64,000 bases of DNA from Myxococcus guangdongensis (GTDB lineage Bacteria; Myxococcota; Myxococcia; Myxococcales; Myxococcaceae). The stretch covers positions 62,001 to 126,000 of the forward strand of contig NZ_JAJVKW010000020.1 of NCBI RefSeq assembly GCF_024198255.1. Direction: 5' to 3'. A program made the position numbers and the translations under genes. The notes below the pieces were generated by a model. The model searched no databases and was not told the origin of the DNA. It worked only from the letters and a program-made list of their open reading frames with translations. This document shows positions 8,665-16,825 of this stretch, piece after piece. The stretch's first letter is position 1, and the number at the start of each line of letters is the position of its first letter.

Positions 8665-9927
8665 ATGAAGAAGCGCGTCTCTTACTTCGAGCTCCTCTCG
8701 AAGGTCCGTCCCGCCCAGTCCGCGGAGCGGGCCCTGGAGTCCAATCGCCTGTTCGCGGAGAGCCCTCGCAAGCACCCCAAGGAACTCGCGCCGTCGGTGC
8801 AGGCCTTGGTGGAGTTCGTGAAGCGTCCGGAGAACGACTTCCTCCGCATCTACATCGGGAGCATGTTGGACGAGGCCAACCAGAAGAACCCGCTCAACAT
8901 CAAGACGCCGGCGGACTTCTTCCAGCAGCTGGACAACGCGCTCTACAGCCTCCCGAAATACGACGCGGACTTCATGGCCGCGCTGCCGTTCTACACGGTC
9001 CTGCAGCCCTTCATGGAGAACGGCCCCGGTTGGGCTTTCTTCACCACCCAATCCATCCGTCCCTACTTCGCGGCGATCCTGAAAGCCTATCATGACAAGC
9101 TGGAGACGCCGGCCTCTCTGGCCTACATGAACGACTCGTATGGGAACTGGCTCAGCGCGGACGCCCGGGAGTACCTGAGCCTGGACGACTACGTCTATTC
9201 CCCCTCCGAGCCGCACGGAGGCTTCAAGTCCTGGAACGAGTTCTTCATCCGCAAGTTCAAGGACCTCGACGCCAGCCGCCCCATCGCGCCGGACCCGTCG
9301 GGCAAGGCGATCATCAGCCCCGTGGACGGGCAGGTCTTCAAGATCTCCAAGCAGGTGCAGCGCGAGTCTACCTTCGACATCAAGGGTGAGCAGTACTACC
9401 TCACGGACCTCCTCAACGAGCCCGCGGACAGCCCCCTGTTGAAGCCCTTCATCAACGGGCTGGCGGTGCAGATCGTCCTGATGCCCTTCAACTACCACCG
9501 GTGGCACTCGCCGGTGACGGGGAAGATCAAGAAGGTGCGGACGGTCCCCGGCTTCTTCTTCGCGCAGCCGGCTCCGGATCAGGACTACGCGGCGTCGTTC
9601 CCGTTCCTCAGCCACGTCAACACCCGGACGGTGCTCTTCATCGAGTCCGCGAATCCGGCCATCGGCGAGGTCGCCATGGTCTTCGTGGGCCTGACGGAGG
9701 TGTCCTCGTGCGTGGCGACGGTCAAGGAGGGCGACCAGGTGCAACGGGGAGACGAGATCGGTCACTTCGCGTTCGGCGGATCGACCTGCTGCACCCTGTT
9801 CGACCGCTCGAAGATCGCGTCTCTCAGCATCACGGACAGCCCCGTGCTGGGCGACGGCGGCGGCGGTTCTGGCGAGCAGCTCGATAACATCGTGATGGTG
9901 CGGCAGAACATCGGGGCCGCGCTGTAA
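8665..9927 (+). CDS. Phosphatidylserine decarboxylase-family enzyme with N-terminal PSDC-like domain (PsiD-like)
   Basis: A 420-residue pyruvoyl-dependent decarboxylase. The N-terminal helical region (about 1-160) resembles the extra PSDC domain of the fungal PsiD-type enzymes. The catalytic domain follows with SPVDGQV (Asp of the triad), MPFNYHRWHSPVTG (His) and the self-cleavage site FGGST, where Ser 373 would become the pyruvoyl group. Ordinary bacterial Psd proteins lack the N-terminal domain and are membrane associated. This one has no obvious membrane segment, so a soluble amino-acid decarboxylase role (as for PsiD, an L-tryptophan decarboxylase) is as likely as phospholipid synthesis. 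ATG 8665 follows a GAAAGG ribosome binding site. It converges on bioY 12 bp away. Confidence 0.85.
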   Translation: MKKRVSYFELLSKVRPAQSAERALESNRLFAESPRKHPKELAPSVQALVEFVKRPENDFLRIYIGSMLDEANQKNPLNIKTPADFFQQLDNALYSLPKYDADFMAALPFYTVLQPFMENGPGWAFFTTQSIRPYFAAILKAYHDKLETPASLAYMNDSYGNWLSADAREYLSLDDYVYSPSEPHGGFKSWNEFFIRKFKDLDASRPIAPDPSGKAIISPVDGQVFKISKQVQRESTFDIKGEQYYLTDLLNEPADSPLLKPFINGLAVQIVLMPFNYHRWHSPVTGKIKKVRTVPGFFFAQPAPDQDYAASFPFLSHVNTRTVLFIESANPAIGEVAMVFVGLTEVSSCVATVKEGDQVQRGDEIGHFAFGGSTCCTLFDRSKIASLSITDSPVLGDGGGGSGEQLDNIVMVRQNIGAAL

Positions 9928-9939
9928 TCACGTTCGCGT

Positions 9940-10527
9940 TCAGGTTTCGCGTGCCTGGACGAACCTCCATGCAAAGTGGGTGAGCCCCCCGGCGATGAGC
10001 GCCTTGAGCACTCCGCCGGGGAGGAAGGGAACGAAGCCCTTCTGGAAGGCCGCGGCGAGGTCGAGTGACTTCGCCACGCTCAGCCAGCCGACGCCGATGA
10101 CGAGGACGAGCAGCTGCCCCGCGAGGAACAGGGGCACCGCGGTCCACAGCCGCCGGTCGTAGCCGCGCCGGGCCGCGAGTCCGATGAGGAAGGCCGCGGG
10201 GAGGAAGCCCACCAGATAGCCGCCCGTCGGCCCGAGCAGGGTCGCCCAGCCGCTCGCCGCCTTGGCGAAGAAGGGCAGTCCCACCGCCCCCAGCAGCAAG
10301 TATGCGAGCTGTCCCAGCAGCCCGCGTCGAGGCCCGAGCGCGGCGGCGGTGAGGACCACCGCGAGCGTCTGTCCCGTGACGGGCACCGGTGAACCCGGCA
10401 CGGAGATGGCGACCTGCGCGAACAACGCCGTGCAGAGCGCCGCGCCGAGGATGAGCGCGACCTCCTGGGCTCGCGTCCGCACGAAGAGGTCCGCGAGGAC
10501 GTGACGCGACGGGCGGTTGGGACTCAC
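9940..10527 (-). CDS. bioY: Biotin transporter BioY (S component of ECF transporter)
   Basis: A 195-residue integral membrane protein with about six hydrophobic helices. Signature stretches include SPVPVTGQTLAVVLTAAALG, LLGAVGLPFFA, GPTGGYLVGF and PGGVLKALIAG, all typical of BioY. It binds biotin in the membrane and works alone or with EcfAT modules; none are encoded nearby. The start is set at GTG 10527, preceded by an AGG-containing site 6 bases upstream. GTG 10542 is an alternative. Longer frames would overlap the divergent gene at 10672. No biotin synthesis genes lie in the window. Confidence 0.88.
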   Translation of the reverse strand: MSPNRPSRHVLADLFVRTRAQEVALILGAALCTALFAQVAISVPGSPVPVTGQTLAVVLTAAALGPRRGLLGQLAYLLLGAVGLPFFAKAASGWATLLGPTGGYLVGFLPAAFLIGLAARRGYDRRLWTAVPLFLAGQLLVLVIGVGWLSVAKSLDLAAAFQKGFVPFLPGGVLKALIAGGLTHFAWRFVQARET

Positions 10528-10671
10528 CGTGGACCTGCCCACGCGCAGTGCGTGTGGCGTGATGACCTGGAGGGGCGTGAAGACACGGCCGGATGCTCGG
10601 CGAGGAGGCTCATTGTTGCAAGGTGATGACGAACGCCCTGGAGTGGCGCCGGGCGCGGGTATCATCGGGCC

Positions 10672-11955
10672 ATGGGAAAGGACTCCGAGTTTCGCGTCGT
10701 CGGGTACTCCAAGGGCCGCGCCATCATCAAGAGCAAGGACGTCGACGATGCGCGGCTCTACATCCTTCCCGAGGGCTCGCGCCCTCTCGACTTCTCCGCG
10801 AAGCTGACCGGGGTCCGCGTTGGAGCACAGGGCGTGCAACTCACCCGGAAGGGCGGCCCTCCGAACGAGCCGGTGGACCTCGGGCTCGCGTCGTCCTATC
10901 CCGAGTCCAGCGGTCTTCCTCCCTCGGTGGTCAACCCCGCGGAGAACGCGCGGCAGTGGGATGAACTGGCGAGGCAGAAGATCTCTGGACGGGAAGTGAG
11001 GCTGACGCTTCCCGAGAGCGCGGAGTCACTCCAGGCCCTGCTGGTGTCGGGCCTGGTCGTCATCTCGCTGAAGAAGGTCGATGCCACCCAGCTGATCCTC
11101 ACCCGGCGCGCGCTCCACTGGCCGGATGCCTCCGACGGAACCCATCCACCGAACGGGTGGTATCGGATGTCCGCGTCGCTGGTGTCCTGCAATCCCGAGG
11201 AGCCGAACGACGCGTTCGTGGGAGAGGAGGACCCACCCTCTCCCTTCGCCCTGGTGCTGCGACTGCCCGCATCCGCCATCTGCGCGGCGGCGCCGGATGA
11301 CATCGAGTCACCTCGCGGCTCACGCGACGCGGAGGTCACGGGCCTCATCAAGGGCGTGAGGGCCACCAGCGACGCCATCGCGGAGGGGTTCGACCGTCAG
11401 TGGATCGACGGTGAATGGAAGCCGTTCCTCCCGGTCGACAACTACGGCGACAAGCGTCGGCCTTTCCGGAACACCGAGTCCTATCGCATCGTGAAGTCCA
11501 GGTCGCGAATGGCCCGGAGCGAGGACGAACACCGCGAGGCGAAAGGGCGGGTCGGGAGCTTCAAGAGCTTCGCGCTCCCTCACTTCGACCGGGACGATGG
11601 TGCTGGCTTGAGAGGAAACGAGGTCGGCGGTGGCGGGGGTTCCGGAAAGAAGACCGCCCACTACTTCCAGTCGCTCAAGTCCCCCGAGGAGCTGCTCAGG
11701 AGCGTCCCGGCCGGCTCCTACAACGAAATCGTGGTGGACACCCACGACGCCAGACTCGACATCGCGGGGCTGGCCATCTTGATGGACAACCTGCCGGGCG
11801 ATGGGACTGAGCTGGAGCTGGCGTCGCTCTTGAGTCCGGATCAGGAGGACAACATGGAGTCCATCCTCGAGGTCCTGGCGACGTTCAAGAAGAACCGCGG
11901 AGCGTGGAGCACGCCTCAGCACGGAGTGCCCCAGCTCTTCCTCATCAACCGCTGA
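10672..11955 (+). CDS. Hypothetical protein, 427 residues
   Basis: A cytosolic protein without signal peptide or membrane segment and with no recognised domain. The N-terminal about 60 residues form a small beta-rich module (FRVVGYSKGRAIIKSKDVDD). The centre is acidic and Pro-rich with a basic stretch near residue 280. The C-terminal about 90 residues look like an alpha/beta fold (YNEIVVDTHDARLDIAGLAILMDNLP). It is divergent from bioY (144 bp intergenic) and convergent with the next lipoprotein. Codon use matches neighbours, so it is a real gene, but no role can be assigned. Confidence 0.75.
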   Translation: MGKDSEFRVVGYSKGRAIIKSKDVDDARLYILPEGSRPLDFSAKLTGVRVGAQGVQLTRKGGPPNEPVDLGLASSYPESSGLPPSVVNPAENARQWDELARQKISGREVRLTLPESAESLQALLVSGLVVISLKKVDATQLILTRRALHWPDASDGTHPPNGWYRMSASLVSCNPEEPNDAFVGEEDPPSPFALVLRLPASAICAAAPDDIESPRGSRDAEVTGLIKGVRATSDAIAEGFDRQWIDGEWKPFLPVDNYGDKRRPFRNTESYRIVKSRSRMARSEDEHREAKGRVGSFKSFALPHFDRDDGAGLRGNEVGGGGGSGKKTAHYFQSLKSPEELLRSVPAGSYNEIVVDTHDARLDIAGLAILMDNLPGDGTELELASLLSPDQEDNMESILEVLATFKKNRGAWSTPQHGVPQLFLINR

Positions 11956-11993
11956 GCTTGCTTCGCGGAGGCCAGGCGTCGCGAGCCCAAAGA

Positions 11994-12464
11994 CTAGTCG
12001 TTCGTGACGGGGCAGCAGTCCCTGGGGCAGGTGGCTCGCTCATTCCCATCGCAGCTCCCGTCGCCGCACTGGTAGTAGAGCTCCTCGCCCTGGGGGAGCT
12101 CACGCGGGGTCGAGAGTGACATGGGACACCAGCCACAATCTTGAGGGCACGTGGAGCTGTTCTCGCTCGACTCGCAAGCGCCGTTACCGCAGACCGGGCC
12201 GCCGTACCCACAGTCCGTCGGACAGGTCGAAGCATTCTCATAGGGGGCGCAGTAGCCGTCGCCGCACAGCCCCACGCAGTCCCTGGGACAGGTGTCGGGC
12301 TCGTTCCCATCACAACTCCCATCGCCGCACTGATAGTAGAAGTCCGCCTTCGCGGAGTTCAGCGCGTCGCCAGGGGTCGCGGACTCCGGTGACGCTCCTC
12401 CGCACGCCAGCAGGACCAGCGCAGCCACGACAGAAGCCGTCACACCACTCCAACGCTTGCTCAT
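11994..12464 (-). CDS. Cys-rich repeat lipoprotein
   Basis: A 156-residue protein. The signal peptide ends in the lipobox L-L-A-C. The mature part holds four related Cys-rich units of about 20 residues: CGDGSCDGNEPDTCPRDC, CGDGYCAPYENASTCPTDC, CGNGACESSENSSTCPQDC and CGDGSCDGNERATCPRDC. The acidic Asp/Asn/Glu positions within each unit suggest a calcium-binding-like, disulfide-bonded module. The first and last units are nearly identical even in the preceding YYQ, suggesting recent duplication. GGGAGG 6-11 bases before ATG 12464 fixes the start. It is surface exposed by inference; such repeats are common in myxobacterial surface proteins. Confidence 0.82.
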   Translation of the reverse strand: MSKRWSGVTASVVAALVLLACGGASPESATPGDALNSAKADFYYQCGDGSCDGNEPDTCPRDCVGLCGDGYCAPYENASTCPTDCGYGGPVCGNGACESSENSSTCPQDCGWCPMSLSTPRELPQGEELYYQCGDGSCDGNERATCPRDCCPVTND

Positions 12465-12731
12465 ACAGCCTCCCAGGAAAGGAGCCGGAGAGTGTAGCCG
12501 TTGAGGTTGGGGCAATGTCTGACGAACTCGCGAGTCCCCTGTGCCCCTGTGGCTTCCCCGTAGAAAGGGGATGCGGAAAAATGACAGGACAGCCATCGCC
12601 GCGTTCGCCGCGCGCGCTGTGGCTGGCCCGGCCCGCGGAGGGCAGCCCGCAGGCGTCTGTGTTAAGACCTCCCTCGTGAATCATCCGCTCTCATCCGGAA
12701 TGGCGCCCTCTCCGCCGTCGCCGTCTGCGGC

Positions 12732-13055
12732 ATGGCCTGTGGCGAGTTCGATCCCGAGGCCGCCCGGACCCTCTCCCAGGGCGTCTATGGGCTCACCGAA
12801 TCTGTCGATGATGTGTGCGCCTCTTCCTGCGACCCCGAGCCACGGTCCATGGCGTTGAACATCCGCACGCAGTCCGAGCGTGAGCCGGTGGCCTCGGTGA
12901 GGTCGGACGACGACGGGTTCTACGAGGTCGAGCTCGCGGCGGGTGACCATGTCATCTGCACTTCGTTCGAGCGCTGCACGGATTTCCGGGTCGAGCCCGA
13001 ACAAACAGTTCGTCTCGACTACGCGATGTCGGTGGGGCCGGGCTGGAAGAAATAG
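12732..13055 (+). CDS. Small lipoprotein-like protein with disturbed 5' end
   Basis: The frame from ATG 12732 gives 107 residues. The C-terminal half (SVRSDDDGFYEVELAAGDH and onward) looks like a carboxypeptidase-regulatory-like beta sandwich. Reading further upstream in the same frame gives a hydrophobic stretch ending V-C-G-M-A-C, a good lipobox, but there is no ATG/GTG/TTG in that frame after the TAA at 12663. A GTG at 12676 lies in another frame. Either a rare start codon is used or a one-base indel between 12676 and 12700 separates the start from the body. No ribosome binding site precedes ATG 12732. Confidence 0.5.
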   Translation: MACGEFDPEAARTLSQGVYGLTESVDDVCASSCDPEPRSMALNIRTQSEREPVASVRSDDDGFYEVELAAGDHVICTSFERCTDFRVEPEQTVRLDYAMSVGPGWKK

Positions 13056-13094
13056 GTCCGCGACGGGTCCCCACGTGGCGGGTAAGGTGGTCGC

Positions 13095-13844
13095 ATGGCT
13101 CTCACCTCCCACCTGCGCGTCGTGCTGCATCAGACCCAGGGCCCGGACAACCTCGGCGCCGTGGCGCGCCTGGCCGCGAACTTCGGTGTGGCGGAGCTCG
13201 TGCTCTCCGACCCTCAGCTCCAGGAGATGGACGGCGCGCGGCGCATGGCCGTACACGCCGGTCACATCCTCGAGTCCGCGCGCATCTACCCCACGCTCCC
13301 CGAGGCGCTCGAGGACGTGGTCTTCGCCATGGGCACCACCTCGCGCCAGAACCTGCGCGGCATGTCGACCCTGTCCCCCGAGGACGCCATCGCCCTGCTG
13401 TCCCAGCACTCGCAGCGGGGCAAGGTGGCCCTGGTGCTCGGCGGCGAGAAGCGCGGCATGTCCGATGAGGACCTGACCCACTGCCAGCAGGCCCTGGTCA
13501 TCCCCACGCGCCCCGAGCAGCCCTCCATGAACCTGGCGCAGGCCGCCGCCGTCCTCCTCTACCTCTGCGCGCGAGAGCAGGTGGAGCAGACCACGCCCGG
13601 CGCCGTGGACGGTGCCCCGCTGCGGCTGGTGCAGGCCCTCCAGGCCTGGATGCGACAGGTCTTCCTGAAGGTGGGCTTCCTCAACACGCAGGCCCCGGAC
13701 GCGCTGCTCGCGGAGATGATGCACTCGCTCACCCGCTCGGCGCTGTCCCGGCGCGAGGTGGAGATGTGGCTCACCGCCTTCAAACACCTCTCCCGAAGCG
13801 TCGGGCTCCCGAAGCTCGATTCAGATTCCAAGAAGGGGAGTTGA
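13095..13844 (+). CDS. SpoU/TrmH (SPOUT) RNA 2'-O-methyltransferase, TrmJ-like
   Basis: A 249-residue SPOUT methyltransferase with motif 1 GPDNLGAVARLAANFG, motif 2 VALVLGGEKRGMSDEDL and motif 3 PTRPEQPSMNLAQAAAV, which together form the SAM-binding knot. The C-terminal helical extension and overall length fit TrmJ (tRNA position 32 ribose methylation) better than TrmL or RlmB, but the exact target cannot be told from sequence. Cytosolic. It starts 39 bp after the preceding small gene and may be read with it. Confidence 0.85.
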   Translation: MALTSHLRVVLHQTQGPDNLGAVARLAANFGVAELVLSDPQLQEMDGARRMAVHAGHILESARIYPTLPEALEDVVFAMGTTSRQNLRGMSTLSPEDAIALLSQHSQRGKVALVLGGEKRGMSDEDLTHCQQALVIPTRPEQPSMNLAQAAAVLLYLCAREQVEQTTPGAVDGAPLRLVQALQAWMRQVFLKVGFLNTQAPDALLAEMMHSLTRSALSRREVEMWLTAFKHLSRSVGLPKLDSDSKKGS

Positions 13845-13963
13845 GCACACGTCTGTGAATGCGGTGAGCCGGGGCTCGTCGGAAGCGGCCCGGGGGTACT
13901 GGAAAACCCCCTGAAGGGCGCCTAGAAGCACGCCCCTCATTCACGACGAGGCTCACCCACCGT

Positions 13964-15007
13964 ATGAATCGAAAGAACGCGTTCGGCACCCTGCTCGCGC
14001 TGGGCCTGCTGACCACCCTGACCGCTCACGCCGAGGTGGTGTTCGCCCAGGCCAACCTCCTGCTCAACAAGAACCAGCTCTCCGCGGTGAACTACCGGGG
14101 CAAGGGGTTGTCGCTGCCGGTGGGGACGAAGGTGCAGGTCCTCGAGCGGGATGACGACGAGGTCCGCTGCCGCGTGGTCGATTCCGGCGCCGAGTTCCGG
14201 TTCGTCTCGCACAAGAGCCTGGGCAAGACGGCGCTGGCGCTGTTCCCCGGCTTCTTCTCCGCCAAGGACCCCGCGGCGCGCATCGCGGCGCTCTCGCCGG
14301 AGGAGCAGAAGCAGGTCAAGGCGGGCACGCTCGCCAAGGGCATGTCGCGGGACGCGGTGCTGCTGACGGTGGGCCCGCCGCCGCCGCACCGGACGCTGTC
14401 GCTCGAGAGCACGAAGTGGACGTACTGGAGCTCGAAGTTCTCCACCTTCGAGGTGGTCTTCGACGCGGACGGCAGGGTCGTCTCGTACGGCGGTGAGCCC
14501 GAGCCCGAGCCCGCGCCGGCCGCCGAGCCGGCTCCCGCGCCGGCGCCGAAGTTCTTCCACGCGACGGCGAACTTCCACTTCCAGGACGACACGGTGTCGT
14601 GGGTGAACTACCTCAAGGGCCCCATCCTCCCGTTCAACTCGAAGGTGGAGGTGTTGGACAAGGGCAGCTCGAAGGTGAAGTTCAAGGTCGTGGAGACGGG
14701 CAAGGAGTTCGTGTTCGAGAACGACTCGCGCTCCGGCGCGGACACGTGGGCGCTGTTCCAGGCCTCGTTCGCCGCCGAGGACCAGGCCGGGAAGCTCGCC
14801 GAGCTGTCTGCGGAGGACCGCAAGAAGGTCTCCGCGTCGGAGGTGGTGATTGGGATGTCGCGCGCCGCGGTGCGCATGGCGTGGGGCCCGCCGCCTCCGC
14901 ACGAGACGGCGTCCTTCGACTCCACCATCTGGACCTACTGGAAGTCGTCGCTCGCCAAGGTGCGCGTGACGTTCGACCAGGACGACAAGGTCAAGTCCAT
15001 CGACTAG
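13964..15007 (+). CDS. Secreted protein with two BamE (SmpA/OmlA)-like domains
   Basis: A 347-residue protein. The signal peptide (1-23, A-H-A) is followed by two homologous units of about 150 residues joined by a Glu-Pro/Ala-Pro linker (about 172-188). Each unit has an N-terminal SH3-like beta part (KVQVLERDDDEVRCRVVDSG and KVEVLDKGSSKVKFKVVETG), then a BamE-like element (GMSRDAVLLTVGPPPPHRT and GMSRAAVRMAWGPPPPHET, each followed by W-T-Y-W and a v-x-F-D strand). BamE-like folds are common in periplasmic proteins. No lipobox is present, so it is probably soluble in the periplasm or secreted. Internal duplication is clear; function unknown. Confidence 0.8.
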   Translation: MNRKNAFGTLLALGLLTTLTAHAEVVFAQANLLLNKNQLSAVNYRGKGLSLPVGTKVQVLERDDDEVRCRVVDSGAEFRFVSHKSLGKTALALFPGFFSAKDPAARIAALSPEEQKQVKAGTLAKGMSRDAVLLTVGPPPPHRTLSLESTKWTYWSSKFSTFEVVFDADGRVVSYGGEPEPEPAPAAEPAPAPAPKFFHATANFHFQDDTVSWVNYLKGPILPFNSKVEVLDKGSSKVKFKVVETGKEFVFENDSRSGADTWALFQASFAAEDQAGKLAELSAEDRKKVSASEVVIGMSRAAVRMAWGPPPPHETASFDSTIWTYWKSSLAKVRVTFDQDDKVKSID

Positions 15008-15023
15008 CGGTTCGCCGTGACGA

Positions 15024-15060
15024 CGGCTGTCCTGGTGGAGACGCGTTCCCGGGACAGCCG
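15024..15060. terminator. Bidirectional hairpin between convergent genes
   Basis: CGGCTGTCC (15024-15032) pairs with GGACAGCCG (15052-15060), a perfect 9-bp GC-rich stem with a 19-base loop. It lies between the convergent BamE-like and pseudouridine-synthase-like genes. No U tract. Confidence 0.55.
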
Positions 15061-15064
15061 CGCG

Positions 15065-15961
15065 TCACCCGCCGAGCCGCAGCGCGGGCGGGAGCGGGGC
15101 CTGGAACTGGAGCCGCTCACCCGAGCCAGGGTGCGTGAAGGCGAGGGACTCGGCGTGCAGCAGGTAGCCGCCGTCTCCGGGCAGGCCCGGGTGCTCCGCG
15201 TGCGGAAGTCCCCCTGAGACGAAGAGCGGGTCTCCCACGAGCGGGTGGCCGATGAAGGCCAGGTGGATGCGGATCTGCTCGGAGCGCCCCGTGTGGATGT
15301 CGACCTCGAAGAGGGTGTCCTCCGCGCGTCGCTCCAACACCCTGGCCGTGCTGTGTGAGGGTTTGCCCGTCACACAGGCGCCATGCACCTCGCCCAGTCT
15401 CGGGTGGGGCACCAGCCCGATGGGCGCGCGGATGTCGTAGGACTCCTCCACGGCGAGGCCCTGGGCGAGCGCGCGATAGCGCTTGTTCACGCGGCCCTCG
15501 CGCCAGTCGCTCGACAGGCGCACGGCGGCGTCGCGCGTCCGGGTGAAGAGCACCAGGCCCGAGGTCGCGCGTCCCAACCGATGCATCGGCGCGGCCTGGG
15601 GCCAGCGCGCCTGGACGAGGGAGAGCAGGGTGTTCTTGAGGAAGCCTCCCGATGGCAGGGTCGGCAGTCCGCTCGGCTTCACCACGATGACCAGCTCCGC
15701 GTCCTCGTGCACCAGGTCGAACGACCGCGGCGCGTCCGGCTCCTCCCAGGGTGGGCGGTGCCAGCACAGCCATTGCCCCGCCTTCAGCGGCTCCGAGCCA
15801 TCGGCGACGCGGTCATCCAGGCGCACCTCTCCCCGCGCGAAGCGTCCGCGCCACTCCTCCTCCGTCGAGTGGCGGTACTTGTTCGTGAGGTGGGCGAGCG
15901 CGCTGCCGCCGGGCTGGCGCCCGAGCTTCTCGCGGTACACATAGCCATCGTTGAGCAGCAC
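15065..15961 (-). CDS. RluA-family pseudouridine synthase homologue lacking the catalytic Asp
   Basis: A 298-residue protein. An N-terminal S4-like region is followed by the RluA catalytic fold: LVIVVKPSGLPTLPSGG, MHRLGRATSGLVLFTR, and the C-terminal HTGRSEQIRIHLAFIGHPLVGDPLF, all typical. In active RluA-family enzymes the motif is HRLD, with the Asp attacking the uracil base. Here residue 130 is Gly (codon GGA, bases 15572-15574). It may be an RNA-binding protein without isomerase activity or use another residue. I recall a plant subfamily with the same HRLGRGTSG form, so this may be a conserved subtype. Start GTG 15961 follows AGGGTG. Confidence 0.8.
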   Translation of the reverse strand: MLLNDGYVYREKLGRQPGGSALAHLTNKYRHSTEEEWRGRFARGEVRLDDRVADGSEPLKAGQWLCWHRPPWEEPDAPRSFDLVHEDAELVIVVKPSGLPTLPSGGFLKNTLLSLVQARWPQAAPMHRLGRATSGLVLFTRTRDAAVRLSSDWREGRVNKRYRALAQGLAVEESYDIRAPIGLVPHPRLGEVHGACVTGKPSHSTARVLERRAEDTLFEVDIHTGRSEQIRIHLAFIGHPLVGDPLFVSGGLPHAEHPGLPGDGGYLLHAESLAFTHPGSGERLQFQAPLPPALRLGG

Positions 15962-16135
15962 CCGGGCACCCTATACCGCGCGAGCCCGAGGCGGGAGCCG
16001 CGTGTCCGTGAGCGCCGGCCGGGCGAGGGACCGGACGTGGTGCGAAATCCCGCGGAAATCCTCGCTGTAACCGTGTGGGTGCTTCTGGCGAAGAAGGGGT
16101 GTCTGTCCCTCATTGCGCTCGGAAGGAAGTGACCC

Positions 16136-16753
16136 GTGAACATGCTGAGCAAGGTGGAGAATCGCTCGTCGGTGCGGCAGCAGCAGGGCCCGAAGACGGA
16201 TGACGCGCAGCGCGCAAGCGAGGCGCACAAGCGGGCGGAGGCGGAGATTCGCGCCGCGAAGGCGGCGAAGGAGGCGGAGAAGCAGGCCCATCGAGAGGCA
16301 GAGGCCGCCCAGAAGTTCGAAGCGGAGGCCTCTCGTGCGCGTGAGGAGGCGGAGAAGAAGGCGGAGGCCCCCGGACAGACGCCCGAGCAGCAGGAACTGT
16401 CGCGACAGGCGCTGAAGGAAGCCCAGGCCGTGGAGAAGGCCGCCGAGGCGACGCTGACCGACGCGAAGAAGAAGCTCCAGGCCGCCTCCGCGAAGACGAC
16501 CGACGCCACGCGTCGCGCCGAGGAGGCCAAGAAGAAGGCGAACGACGCGGCCGAGCGGGCCGGGCAGACGCCGCCGTATGGCAAGCAGCAGGCCATGGCC
16601 AATGAGAAGTCGACCTTCGAGGACGGTCAGCCGAACCAGGCGCTGGAGAAGATGATGGGCCGCACCCAGCCCGCGAGCGGCATGTCGTCCATGCCCACCT
16701 CGGACATGCCCATGATGAAGCCCTCGGAGGGCATGCGCTCGATGAGCGTCTGA
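16136..16753 (+). CDS. Charged coiled-coil protein
   Basis: A 205-residue protein dominated by Ala/Lys/Glu/Arg heptads from about residue 25 to 145 (for example AAKEAEKQAHREAEAAQKF), so an extended helix is likely. The C-terminus is Met/Ser/Pro-rich (MMGRTQPASGMSSMPTSDMP). No signal peptide. Start GTG 16136 is preceded by GGAAGGAAG; ATG 16142 is an alternative. It lies 72 bp upstream of the TagJ/ImpE-like gene on the same strand, so the two may be co-transcribed. Function unknown. Confidence 0.7.
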   Translation: MNMLSKVENRSSVRQQQGPKTDDAQRASEAHKRAEAEIRAAKAAKEAEKQAHREAEAAQKFEAEASRAREEAEKKAEAPGQTPEQQELSRQALKEAQAVEKAAEATLTDAKKKLQAASAKTTDATRRAEEAKKKANDAAERAGQTPPYGKQQAMANEKSTFEDGQPNQALEKMMGRTQPASGMSSMPTSDMPMMKPSEGMRSMSV

Positions 16754-16825
16754 GTCCGGCTCCGCATTCCCACGTCCTCGACGCGCACGCTATGGTCGCC
16801 GCGCGGGCAACGGGGGACATGAGCC

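Noticed and set aside
7012-9765. Long minus-strand frame crossing the small lipoprotein, CHAP and decarboxylase genes
   Set aside because: It spans several well-supported genes on the other strand and shows no domain; GC-rich shadow.
10528-10839. N-terminal extension of BioY
   Set aside because: It would overlap the divergent gene at 10672, is non-hydrophobic, and exceeds the normal BioY length.
11994-12464. Cys-rich units considered as a CRISPR-like or tandem DNA repeat
   Set aside because: The repeats are protein modules of unequal spacing with diverged DNA, clearly inside a coding frame.
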